A stretch of DNA of 64,000 nucleotides from Schistosoma mansoni (Eukaryota; Platyhelminthes; Trematoda; Strigeidida; Schistosomatidae), in the NCBI RefSeq assembly GCF_000237925.1, contig NC_031495.1, positions 22,818,163-22,882,162 of the forward strand. The letters are read 5' to 3'. The translations under genes and the position numbers were made by a program. Below, one piece after another: positions 1-11,352 of this stretch. The notes beneath the pieces were generated by a model. That model was not told the origin of the DNA. It was given only the letters and a program-made list of their open reading frames with translations, and did no database searches. Positions within the stretch are counted from its first letter, which is position 1; each line of letters opens with the position of its first letter.

Positions 1-3000
1 GTCTAACGTATGTTGTGTAGCCCAAAATATCCTTCTTTCCTTTGAATAACATCAATACGAGTTGAAAACTTTCAACATAAAATATTCTAATATCCAGGGT
101 TTGGTCACAAAATCCTATCCAGGGATTAAAAGTGAAATAGTTTTATTAGAAATAATTTTCAAATTCAGCAATAAATAGGAGGTAACTTTATAAGCTGGTT
201 TCTTTATTCAAGTTAAGTAAATGTAAACAAAAAAATACAATGACTCCAAGGTAACTAGCTAAACTTCTTTCAACATTTTCGAATATCATTATGATGTGTT
301 TTTGTAAGAAAACTTAAATGTACATTCAGAGCTGTGTCAAACAACTTTATAATCAATTACACTCTACTCCAGATTTGGTGAAACTTTAGAACTAATAATC
401 TTGCAAATAATACTGATTTATTTAAAATTTCTCAAATAAACGTTTGTACTGGGAGATTCATGAAGATTGTAGATTTCCCATTGTTTAAATTCTAGTCTTC
501 TTAGCTAAGATTAGTCCATGATTTAAACAGTGAAAATAAATATTTAATAAAGAATAACAATTACAATAACTACATCTGAGGTTCTTATTGCTTAATCAAT
601 ATCAGTCGTCCAAATGTATCGTAATGTAAAGATATTAGCGTTTCGAAAATTTGCAGCTTATCAACTCACAGGTTATTTATTCTTCAGTTAATATTGAATA
701 TATTATCCCTACGATTTATAAAAAAAATTCTATTATCTTGAAAATTAAAGCTTAAGAAAGGTATACAACTTTTTTATTTGATGTTAGAGATCGAAAATCT
801 CTCCCTTTCGTATCATGGCTTCACAGAAACCCATACTAACAAATAAAGTAGAAAAACAACCAGGTATAGCCAACTTCTTAATGAATGAGATGCTTTAATC
901 GTAAGATATATAGAGAGTGAGTTAACAACATGAATACTCTGTCGAACCCCAATAAATTCAAAGTAGAAAATGAAATTTCTCACAAAATAAGCAATTTCCC
1001 TTAAATCCTATATTAATTTACTAAGCACTTAGATTACTCATAAAATCGTATATTCCTCCATTCATAAAAGAAGGATAAGATATTAAAACCTCCGCCTTAT
1101 TATTGATAAGTGATGATCAAGTAAGGAAAGATGAGTTATTATGAGTCATGCCACTAATATACTTTTGTTCACTTAACATCAAAGAAGTAATTGATGGACA
1201 GCATGTTACTGAGGAGAAAATTAAGTCGTAATTATTTAACAAACATTTCAAATGTAAACAAATATGAGAATAAATCATTTAAAAGGTGAACAAATAAGCT
1301 AACATTACCTGTGATTTCCTTTTGTCGCTTTTTTTATTAACTCACATGGGAAATTGAAATTTTGTTCTGCTTTTATTTCACTATAATAATTTCCACCTAC
1401 TTAAATGTAGTCCAATCAAAATTAAAATTGCTCATCTCATTGGTCTTAATTGGGTAATAGTACTTCTATGGGTAAACATTGAGATGATATAATGTATCAA
1501 TTGTGAATTAAGTAGATTCATTATTACTGATTGATAAATATTAGAATAAATATTTATTTTGATAAGGTAAAAGATTATACTAGGGTGTGTTGAAATTCAA
1601 AAAATCTAATGGATTAGCTATTCACTAAAAAGTTGGCTAAAGAAGAAGATATTGCTCTCAATGTATTTATTCATCTAGCAGTAAACTTTAAAATGTTATC
1701 ATAAACAATAATTGACCACATTGATAAGCATAAGCTTGTAGAGTGAAAAAGTTATATATCCCTAACGGTTACAACGCAAATACTCAAATTATTCCACACT
1801 AGTCAGTTCGAATACTCGATCATAAGTGAAAAATGTCCTTCCACTAAATTGTTTTAAGGCGGATATAATGAAGCAAGACAGATTGAGCGATCTATAAAGT
1901 GTGTTAAAATAAATATTTTTTAGAAATGCTAAAAACGTTAGCTTAACAACGATCAACTGTACAAATTCGACCATAGCTAATTTTTTACATTTCATAATTA
2001 TTATGTTAAAAGTGCTATCAGTGCACTTCCCTTATCTGCAAACATACTATTGAAATAAGTCTCTATAATTCGCTTTCTCTTCAGTGCGTTGCGGCTGTAA
2101 AAAGTCATACTGAACATTCATTTAACTTGCATCAAAATGTCTAGTAAGAGCACATTAATATATTGACAATGAAATTTTCACCCATAATGATATTGTTAAG
2201 AGATCATTAAGCAATTATTTTGTCACTAATGTTTATTTTTTGACTTTCGTTGTCAGCGATTTCACATAGGATCGAAATAAACGGTCTTGAGACCTTAGTG
2301 TGATTACGAAACCACCAAACCACTTAGTCGGAATTCAGTTATTCATATGCTTAAGCACATTAACTTTGTTTACTAAACTCTACGAGACTGAAAGTTTTGC
2401 TATTTTCATGATAAAAAGTGATCAATTTTCTATATAAAGGACTGTGATTTACTTGTTGAGATAATCTGAAAGGTACATTGCTAACGGCTGAAACCGGACT
2501 ATTAAGAGAAGCCTTCAGATAAATAGATATTAGAGGATAATATAAAAATGATCAATCGATTGTGTCTCCCATAAAATGACACAGATACAGAAGTAATAAA
2601 ATCAAAGAGAAACGTCTCTAAATATCATTAAAAACATTAATTACTGTCAAACCCAAATTTTGTACGCATCTCACAAGCCTGTTAAATCCCGATCTAGCCA
2701 TCAGGGTTAAACATTCTACTCCTTTAGTAAGTAAAAAAGGTTAACAAACGATATTTGCTGTAAATGTATAGACATGTAAGGTAATACTTGTAAGTTGTTA
2801 GAGCTTAAAAGAAAAGTCAGTTTTCATTCTTTGATAAACCGAAGTACATAGGAAATTTCTTTCAAGGTGAAACAGTTTTTTGTAAGTGTTTAAGCAGTCA
2901 TAATAAAAGTAATAAGGATAATTAATATCATATTTATATGTTTCACATTGAGTTATTTAAACACTACGAGTCAATTAAAGAATTGTTACATTAAAATCAA

Positions 3001-5490
3001 CCTATTGGTATACATACCACCAGATTTCTATTGTTGACTTTCCTTAAATCTTCAATTTGACTGAATTCAATAATGAATAAATAATTTATACAAAATTTGG
3101 TTGTTAACTTTTGAAAATTTACTGTTATCTGTTTCTCGTTTCCCTTCACAATTGCGTGAAATTGACGGGTAAATAAAACATGTTACGAGTATAGCATTGA
3201 AGATAATAGTGCAAGGTAATTTTAGCACTTAAAAATTTGCATTTAATTTACTGGTTCCAATTTAGTCAAAAATATTTGAGCATTTGTAAAGAAAAAAACA
3301 CTTTATCTTCAATATTCAACAGGAAGGGTTCGGTGCACATAAAGATTGACAAGAAAATCGCTGTATAAATGAACTAATCAGAACAGTCTAAACAAAAATG
3401 ACGGTATTAAAATAGCCACCTTTTAGCAATTAATCATTGACCAGTAATCGGACCTTATCCATATCCATCCTGTTTTTATCTTATTCAGAGTTCTTCTTAC
3501 AGAAATTAATTTGAATAATTTACCATCATAACTATGTATTTTATGATGCTTATTTTACATACAGGTTGACGTTTTAAAAAAACATATCCGATTCACACTT
3601 TTATTCTTACCTTTAATAAATAAATGATTAATATTCGTACACCGAATATCAACTATTTAAACAGAAAGATTACACGTAGGTTTACATTCATTTATTTACA
3701 TATTACTGACTCATATTATCCTACTTACTAACGTCAACATCTGAATATGAATAGATATGATTTGATTGTTAAACTTTATGTATTCTTTGTGAATTTTAAT
3801 TTTGATAATTACCCTGAAGAATTTCAGACAAGTTCAATTCCTGAGATTCTTTCAAATATAATTTTCACAAATAGTGTCTTCTATATATTCAATGCCCAAT
3901 TTCTGTCAAACTATTCGTTTAAATATTGACTAATATTCTTATAAACACTTTATAATTATTAAGACATTTTACTTTCACTGGTATCCGTAACTGTTAAAAG
4001 AACAGAACTTAATTTCATTTCATTATTTCTACGTAATTATTTTGTTATTTTCTTCGTCATAACAACATTTATAAGGATGTAACTTAATTTCATTAGTGCA
4101 TTTGAATGATTATTATCATTTCAAATTGCTAAGTCATATTTTAAACTAATGTAAATTACATATTTAATGCATAAATCTCAGTATAATATCCCACTTCTTC
4201 AAGGAATAGACAAGAAAGAAATTATTCATACACTATGATTTTTCCCCGTATAAATGACAGGAAGATTATCACTATGGGTTTTGCATACCTTACAAATGTG
4301 TCAACACATTTAACTATTTACATACATAATTACTTCGTCGAAACATATTTTCAATAGGAAAACTTATCATAATACCTGAGTAGTTTTAAAATAAGTGGGC
4401 CAAAGTCTTTTTAAAGAACCCACCGAATTCACGATATATACTCAAACTAATCAAGTACTTAAGTGTTTCAGTAATAGTCCCCACTCTACATATCAATATT
4501 TACTAAAATATGTGAATGGTAAATCTGTAAAGAAAGGATTACAAACTGTGAATTGTCAACTAGAGTAACCTTTCATTTTTAACCAAATTCTTTCATAACA
4601 CTACTGAAAATAGAGAATATTGAAAAATTATCATGATATCCAAATCTTCAGTAAAACTATCTTCTATACTAGGCAAATCCTAGTTAGGAATTTTAGACTC
4701 CACAGTAGACATACTAGAAACAAATGATAGTTTTAAGCTTAATAAATGGACTTTTTCTATTACTTAAAGTAAGCTATTTTTTACAAATGGTCATTTACAG
4801 ATATTCATTGTTGCTCTTACCTATAGCTTTAAAATCAACTCCTGAAAGTCAAACAACCAGTCAATGGTGTATTACAAGTGTGTTTCAATAAATTGACAAT
4901 AACCATAATAGATGATAATATTCTGTTGTAAAAAAACAGCGTTAAAATATATAATTCAAAATTAAAAGTCATATGAACTTTTATTTTAAGTAACAATACT
5001 AAGTAGTTGTGATAGGTCACTTCAAGATTTGAAAACTACTAGTCCACCTAAAATTACATGACGCAAATTACCGCCGTCAACGTTTTAACAGTTTTGATCT
5101 AATTTATCAGGTGGCAAAGTATGTACATATTTAACTCTTTGATTCTCAATATATTCTATTCTTCTGTATCCATTCATTCGGTAACCGTAATGAAGCAACA
5201 AAGAAACACCTTCGTATATCATCAACTATTACTATTATGTGGAAAATGATTCACCATAAAAATAGCTCAATAGATAGGTCATGTTAGAAGTTGGAGCGGA
5301 TCAATCAATTGAATACTTTAAGTCCATACAGTATCTTATTTAACATTTATACACCTTAAAATAATAGTTGATCAATTTCTTGTAAACATTTGTATCAGTT
5401 TTTATTTGTTAAATATGATAAAATAATAAAAACATGAATTTTAATTCTCAATAAAGTTTTACATTATACAAGGGTAAAAAAACAACTAAC
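1..5490. other. AT-rich stretch, no gene seen
   Basis: I see no exon with convincing splice sites and coding character here. The open frames are short (60-68 codons), AT-driven and match no family I know. No tRNA-like promoter, long inverted repeat or retroelement motif was noticed. It is probably intergenic or deep intronic. Confidence 0.5.
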
Positions 5491-5539
5491 CATGAAATGT
5501 ATAAAATAAATTTAAAGTTACTGAAAATAAAGTCATTGA

Positions 5540-5690
5540 ATAGGCGAAGATGGATGGTAGATAGAAGTGGAATCCAGGATGCACGTTTCATCCTATTTGG
5601 GGCTTGTCAGCCGGGTGTATCAACTTATAAAGTTTGTGTCTTAAGGCAATATCGAGGTAATCCGCACAGGATGCACATATACCAATAAGA
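5540..5690 (-). repeat. Smα-type repeat, minus orientation, with decayed hammerhead
   Basis: Read on the minus strand, this holds a leader (ATGTGCATCC ... CCTCGATATTGCC) that is repeated on the plus strand at about 42388-42440, followed directly by a hammerhead block. The block has a CTGACAA core, a CCCC/GGAT stem II region, GAAA, and a 3' helix I strand starting CTGGATTCC. This matches the Smα hammerhead repeat known from schistosomes. The tRNA-like core seen between the arms of the 42 kb copy is missing. The core reads CTGACAA instead of CTGANGA, so the position of the catalytic G8 is A. Self-cleavage is therefore unlikely. Confidence 0.7.
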
Positions 5691-5883
5691 GACTGATCAA
5701 TAGCAGTTCTAAACAATAATAGGAAGATACAAGCAAACAACATCAAGTGGATTCAAAGGCATTTTATGTTTCATTTCCACTATTAACACTACTAATTTGT
5801 TCATATCCTTAGTATATAGAAAAATATTAATGGTAATATTCTTGTTATCTCGTTGTACTATTTAAACTTGGATGAATTTTAAT

Positions 5884-5945
5884 TTGGTTATTTATTCTCT
5901 GAAGAAGTGGCTTACACCAAGTTACGAAACGTCAGAAAATCTATT
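5884..5945 (+). ncRNA. Hammerhead-like motif of the type linked to Penelope-like elements
   Basis: The order is CTGAAGA (5899-5905), one unpaired A, a 7-bp hairpin GTGGCTT/AAGTTAC with loop ACACC (5907-5925), GAAA (5926-5929), then CGTC. The two strands flanking the core, TTCT and AGAA, can form the base of helix I. Helix III would be the minimal A-C/G-T pairing before the GTC cleavage triplet. Short-helix-III hammerheads of this kind are known from Penelope-like retroelements. The extra A between the core and helix II departs from the strict consensus, so activity is uncertain. Confidence 0.45.
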
Positions 5946-6167
5946 TTTTCTACTCATTGAGATATTACAAATATATTATTTATTTTATTGGTTTATTGAC
6001 TAATAAATGTTACCACAACTAAATAATTTGAATTAATATTGAAGTTGAACAGTTGAACCAATCAAACTAATAATGAAATTTTCTATACATTAAACAACTC
6101 TCAATTATTTTTTATATAGTTGAAATCATGAGTCAATTGAAGCTAAACCACCATAGAAAACCTGGAA

Positions 6168-6213
6168 GCACTGGACGGCCGTTTCGTCCTATTGTGGAAC
6201 TCCTCAGCAGTAC
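6168..6213 (-). ncRNA. Hammerhead ribozyme motif, left arm (minus strand)
   Basis: Read on the minus strand: helix I 5' strand GTACTG, core CTGAGGA, helix II GTTC/GGAC around a 7-nt loop, GAAA, the palindrome ACGGCCGT as helix III, cleavage triplet GTC, and helix I 3' strand CAGTGC, which pairs with the 5' strand through one wobble. All conserved core positions (C3 to A9, G12 to A15.1, U16.1, H17) are satisfied. Helix III is a self-complementary 8-mer with almost no loop, as in the Smα hammerhead, where dimers favour folding. Activity is inferred. Confidence 0.65.
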
Positions 6214-6342
6214 GCATCCACGATACCATCTCGCGAGATATGAGCACCATTGGATGCAGGCTCAGTGGTCTAGTGGTTAGGCGCTCGCGCGCGAGACTGA
6301 TAGTTCCTGGGTTCGAATCTCACGACGCCAGATCGTGGATGT

Positions 6343-6388
6343 GCACTGCTGAGGAGTCCCACGATAGGACGAAACGGCAGTCCGGTGC
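6343..6388 (+). ncRNA. Hammerhead ribozyme motif, right arm (plus strand)
   Basis: Helix I GCACTG (6343-6348) pairs with CGGTGC (6383-6388) with one G-T wobble. The core is CTGAGGA (6349-6355). Helix II is GTCC/GGAC with loop CACGATA. GAAA follows (6371-6374), then CGGCAG and the cleavage triplet GTC (6380-6382). All conserved core residues are present. Helix III keeps only A-T and C-G pairs around GGCA because the ACGGCCGT palindrome has one substitution. Helix I and III sequences differ from the Smα hammerhead, but the core and the type of short helix III are shared. Confidence 0.65.
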
Positions 6389-6921
6389 TTCCAGGTTTTC
6401 CATGTTAGTCTAGCTTCGATTGACTCATGATTTCAACTATAGAAAAAAATTACTAATATCCCCACAAAACCCCTTCTGATAACTTCAAATTATATTCAGT
6501 TTAATTACTCTACGTTTAACTATTCGCTTTCACCAACAACAAAAAGAAAACGTGATTACATATGATCAACTCTTAGAATTTCATTAGTAAAAATTCAAAT
6601 AACTTATTATGTTTACTTGAGGTTTCTATTAGTTTAATTAATGTAGTTGTTTGATAATAAAAAAAAACAACTGATTTTGCGTTTATCCTATTTTTTCTAG
6701 GATCAATCATAAAAGTGGAACAAAACATGAGAATGATTCAAATCATTTTCTTTCTCAATAAGAAATAGAAATTCTAGAATACTATAATCGTATGTTTTCA
6801 TAAGTGAATCTATCATTTTCTGATTATTATGTCGTATCAAAATGTTTTACATATCATTAAGGGATTTTTTTATTCCTGTTGAGTATATTATAAAACTTTC
6901 AGTACTACTAAGTGAAATCTA

Positions 6922-7179
6922 TCACAACCTCCTAGTTATCTTAAACTTACCTACTAACTTACGCCTGTTACTCCTAATGGAGCATAGGCCGCCGACCAGC
7001 ATTCTCCGACCCACTCTATCATGGGCCTTCCTTTCTAGTTCCATCCAATTTTTGTTCATTCTTCTCTTGTCTGTTTCCATTTCTCGGCGTAATGTGTTCT
7101 TTGGTCTTCCTCTTTTCCTTTGGCCTTCAGGATTCCGTGTGAGGGCTTGTCTTGTGACGCAATTGGGTGATTTCCTCAA
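6922..7179 (-). pseudogene. RTE-like non-LTR retrotransposon, C-terminal ORF2 fragment
   Basis: The minus-strand frame of 85 codons contains [20 protein letters not shown], then [22 protein letters not shown]. This basic KRGRPK-T-RR segment followed by W.E.E..A.DR..W/R is the C-terminal signature of RTE-clade ORF2 proteins, which include SR2-type elements of schistosomes. The reverse transcriptase and endonuclease are absent, as expected of a 5'-truncated insertion. A second, shorter piece of the same 3' end is at 48175-48250. Confidence 0.65.
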
Positions 7180-7276
7180 TAGTTATCATAAACTAAGTAT
7201 ATAAATAAGAACTATACATTATTATTCATAACTTTTTTCTAAAACTTAAATATTATTATCATTTATAATAACGAAC

Positions 7277-7640
7277 ATTAAGATCGAGTTTTGTTCTCTG
7301 AGCTGGATGGTTTGGTCGNNNNNNNNNNNNNNNNNNNNNNNNNNNNNNNNNNNNNNNNNNNNNNNNNNNNNNNNNNNNNNNNNNNNNNNNNNNNNNNNNN
7401 NNNNNNNNNNNNNNNNNNNNNNNNNNNNNNNNNNNNNNNNNNNNNNNNNNNNNNNNNNNNNNNNNNNNNNNNNNNNNNNNNNNNNNNNNNNNNNNNNNNN
7501 NNNNNNNNNNNNNNNNNNTCTACCCGAAGTTTGTGCTGATGATATCATTCAGAAGGACGATGAAAGTTCCACGACCAAACCATCCAGCTCAGAGAACAAA
7601 AATTCATCAAAATCACCCACCTGAGCTACAAATCTTCTCC
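7277..7640. repeat. Inverted repeat family interrupted by the assembly gap
   Basis: TTTTGTTCTCTGAGCTGGAT and the following TTTGGTCG on the left (7290-7318) return inverted on the right (7575-7606), so the N run sits inside a palindromic repeat. The right arm continues to about 7640 and matches, inverted, the copy at 55437-55590. The open frames crossing the gap are artefacts of the Ns. Confidence 0.7.
7319..7518. other. Assembly gap (200 N)
   Basis: Exactly 200 N are present, which suggests a placeholder or estimated gap size. It lies between the arms of an inverted repeat, a structure that often breaks assemblies. Confidence 0.95.
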
Positions 7641-8087
7641 ACTATCTTAAAACGAATATTAAGTTCAATAAAGTTCAGTGTTTATTATTGACGTGTAATT
7701 TCTTTTTTCTCCTTTTTTAATAAATAGAGTTCTTCATTTATTAAATTTATTTCAGTAAGACAATTGACATTTAATCGTTTATATAAAATACATGAATATT
7801 TTAATAGAAATATCATTAAGCTTATTTATTATTCTTATTAAATGATAATATAGTTTAATTTATTTTGCCATTCCAATCAAAAGTTTGATTCCATTTAAAT
7901 CTTTTATTATCCATCATATTGACTAATGTGAGAAAAAAATTGATATAGAAAGGTTTTGTAACTGTTTTATCCCTTGGAGATTTATGAAAGGTAACTTTGA
8001 GGACTATTTATGGACCAATATGATATGTATATTTCCTATTATATAATTGTTAAGTAACTAAACTATTCATATTCGTGTCCCTCTTAT

Positions 8088-8477
8088 TATAAGCTTTATT
8101 TTGACCCATAGACTATTATTATACGATTTACCATTCTTTAGTTATCCCCAGTCTATTGATTACTGTTCCCCCTATTCACAACCACATTTGGCTAAATCTT
8201 GTACAAATGCTATTTTCTATTTTATGGCACGATTTGGTCAGTTTGTTTGATATATAATCCCAGTTTGTTTCAGAATAATGATTCATATTACAGAGGTTGT
8301 TATTGGTGTTCTGGACTTAACTGGCTGGGCTAAGCTGATAGCAGGACTGACAAGTACTCAAGACTGCTCATACGGCCTTTGTATGTCATTACTCTGATCG
8401 ATAATTCACTCCTCTCTTATTGGCGGGAATCATCACTTCATATATAATAACAGGGCACGCACTCAATCGATATAACA
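8088..8477 (+). mobile_element. Probable solo LTR, copy 1
   Basis: This ~390-bp block matches the inverse of 50562-50951 along its whole length. Shared runs include GGTGTTCTGGACTTAACTGG and CTATTCAC. Both copies end in ATATAACA and then diverge at once. The other copy begins TGTGAGC, so the unit is bounded TG...CA like an LTR. A TATATAA-like box lies inside. No gag or pol sequence flanks it, and no clean target-site duplication was found, so a solo LTR is the best but unproven reading. Confidence 0.5.
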
Positions 8478-8479
8478 TT

Positions 8480-11034
8480 AATCCAATTAATATCTGATGT
8501 ATACCCCCCTCATTCTCTGTTACCAAATTAATAGAAGTGAGATTAATTTAGCTTTTCGAGATCATATAAAAGTGAACTAAAGTGGATCATTAAGTTTGTT
8601 CAAGTTTGAAACATACAAAAATGTAAACACTCCTGATATGCTTCAAAGCAATACATACTTGCATTAAACCTACTCTGATATTCATTGAATTGTAATTTAT
8701 ATTGTTTTTACTCAATACCTTTGTTTCTTCTCATATTTCTATTTGGTTAGTTTAACATTTAACTCTTACAAATAAATATTCAAACAAATATGACTGCTCT
8801 GATATAATTGCTTAGTTTACATAAACTTCGTCTCATCAACGTAATATGGTAATTCTCTTTAAACCCCAAAGTGAAAATCTTATCTAAAATAAGTAGTAAT
8901 AAAATTGAAACCTTGCTTTCTATGAATAGAGTGCATTACTCAAGTTTGTCTGTTCATAAATACATAAAGACCAACAAAAATCTTCTATTTCTCACATTGC
9001 ACACATGATATGTTCTATTTTTCTCCCCTCTTGATCCAAAGAGCCGCAAACATTTTTTCTCTATTTTTAGTATAGTTTAGTCAGTAAATTGCATTCTTGT
9101 CCTTTCTAAAGTTTTATGTTTTATTAACCTGTTACATACATACGTTACTATAGTCACATCATACATATTGGATCACTATTAATAACATTAAATGTATCAT
9201 CCTATTTATCTTATTATCATTGAGCAAATACATTATTTTTACAGTTTATCCTATTATCATAAATAACGTTGTGACATGCACATTTCATGACATCATATAA
9301 TATTAAATAACATCAAATTGATATACGATAAACCTTTGTTCTTTATTGTCTCGCCACGTAAATTACTGACACATACAATGACAACAGAAAATATTATTAG
9401 TATATCAATATTATTATTCTCGCGAACAGCTCCTTGGTTAACCATGTCATGTTATTATGTCAAATGTATATGACGTTTAACCTTAATTCTCCTGCTTCTT
9501 TCTTTCATGTTACTATCCAGCTAATTTTCAAACGCAGACGTAATCATTGATACCTAAGATATTTTAGATGCTTAAAGGCTTTTGTATAGAAATTTTAATT
9601 ACTGCTTATGCACTGCGAACTATTGACAACCGTTTGTTTCATTCATTCGATTGTTAGCCTTCATGTGCGCGGTGTTAAAATTCATGAATCGTGTACAAGT
9701 ACTGAAATATAATTCCTAATCACACCACGTGTTAGCCTTCTGTTATTACGTATCTATACTCTTGGTTAGTCTCTTTCTACATAAGGTTACATGGGTGACT
9801 GAACATTATCGTATTACGACGTATCTAATACTTCACTAGATTTTTAAGAAAAAGTTTTTACTTAGCACCTAATTTTTAAAGAAAATTATAGAGTTCATTA
9901 TGTTTTTTGTGTTACATCAAAGTAACGGTAAAATTCGTGATTTTTTCTTATGAAGATTCCAAACTCATTGTACGGTTCTACTTGAAGATAAAATTGAAGA
10001 TATGCCACGAAGAAAATTTCGTCATCTAAAACAATCATTACCTTTGAAAAACACACACGGCCATGCTGCACAAACCAACTAATCTATGAAAATGAATATT
10101 TTCGATAATGGCAGTAAAACCGCAAATGAATAAAGTATTAAGAACAAAAACATGGTTTGTTTTTCTTGTCTAACAGCATTCGTATGGTTTACCTTCGTAT
10201 ACTAAATTATTTTTCAGAAGCTTTATGTAATAGAAAATAATGTAAACAGAACTATAAGAGAATGAAGTTCTATGACAAAAAATGGGCTTTTCCTCATATT
10301 CGAAATGCATTTTATCTCTTCACTTATCTGTTAACATTTTAATCTTATTTATATATCATAGCAAGTGAAATGACCACTTAAGTGTACCTTGATAAATTGT
10401 TCCATTATTGAATATGTAAACGTCTAAAATATTCCATAGAAAATAATTTAGTTCAGAAATTTTACAAACCAACTGTAAAAATCCAAGGATATCAAAATAA
10501 GAGATATATCTAATTGGAAAATGTCTGTGAGAAGCCTCCTTCAATATTTAAATAAATACTGGTTATCCTAATCACTTTTAAGCGTAAAAACCTCTTCCGA
10601 GACTACAAAAATAAGACTAAAAGAGTATAAAATTCTTTATTTGAAATTGGTTACATTTTGTGAGTGCTAGAAAACGTATACTAAAGTTCATAATAAAACA
10701 TAGCCATCTTGTGACATATTGAGCATAATGTTGTTAAAATGAGGCGGATCTGTTGAGAGCATTTAATTTATCAGTTGTCAATCGTCAATGATTGATTTTA
10801 TTTGAGTTAATCTTGAAAATAAATAGTGTGCATCCATTAGCCCGATGAGGATCAGTCATCAAGTCTTGTGACGACCCCTTAACAATTGTAATCACCAGAT
10901 TATTTCGTGATTTTAGTCACTATTCATTTACGTAATTCTGATGAACAGAGATAAAAAAAATTAAATAAAATGTTCGTCTCAAATTTCATTTCAGTGTCCA
11001 TGATATGTTCTTGTTTTAAATCAAAAGTATAACA
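8480..11034. other. AT-rich stretch, no gene seen
   Basis: No exon or retroelement motif that I can support. A 62-codon minus-strand frame near 10356-10544 has no recognisable features. Confidence 0.4.
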
Positions 11035-11036
11035 GT

Positions 11037-11352
11037 AACAGAAAGGGGGTTTTGTGGAGATTGTAGTAATTTAATAGTTGAATTCATAGGTCTATTAGAG
11101 CTAGACCACCATAGAAAACCTGGAAGCAACCTGGTGGCGCGATTTCGTAGATTGATTGGAGTTAGACATTAACACTGTTGGGTACCGGCTAACTGGTCTA
11201 GAAGTTAAGCGTTCGTGGGAAAGACAGGTCCTGGATTCAAGTTCCATCGGCGAGATCGTGGATGCGCACTGCTAAGGAGTCCCATATTAGGACAAGATGG
11301 CCGTCTAATGCTTTCAGGTTTTCCATGGTAGTCTAGCTTTAATCGACTCATG
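11037..11352 (+). mobile_element. Foldback SINE-like element, decayed copy 2
   Basis: It shares the left end GGGGTTTTGTGGAGAT, the arm ACCACCATAGAAAACCTGG, the tRNA-like middle (AACTGGTCTAGAAGTTAAGC, and a degenerate B-box GATTCAAGTTCC) and the right arm with the element at 6117-6485. In the right arm the hammerhead core reads CTAAGGA (G5 lost) and the GAAA region reads AAGA, so it should be inactive. GTCC/GGAC of helix II and GGCCGTC of helix III persist. The left arm hammerhead has been replaced by unrelated sequence. Confidence 0.7.

Larger units (their letters stand above)
6117..6485 (+). mobile_element. Foldback SINE-like element: tRNA-like core between inverted hammerhead arms
   Basis: The arms at about 6117-6235 and 6330-6442 are imperfect inverted copies; for example TAGTTGAAATCATGAGTC near 6118 returns inverted near 6425-6440. 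Between them is a tRNA-like segment with an A-box-like GGCTCAGTGGTCTAGTGG (6259-6276) and a B-box GGTTCGAATC (6310-6319), consistent with an internal RNA polymerase III promoter. Each arm contains a hammerhead motif, on opposite strands. The right flank to 6485 (ending TCCCCACAAAACCCC and on) recurs inverted at about 11037-11070 and direct at about 40107-40131, so the full element is longer and this copy lacks its outer left end. It is not a functional tRNA, because the ends do not form an acceptor stem. Confidence 0.75.

Noticed and set aside
6255-6330. Possible functional tRNA gene (A and B boxes present)
   Set aside because: No acceptor stem can be drawn and the segment is embedded in an inverted-repeat element with two relatives, so it is a tRNA-derived promoter, not a tRNA gene.
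7246-7624. Long open frames across the N run
   Set aside because: They are open only because N codons cannot be stops.
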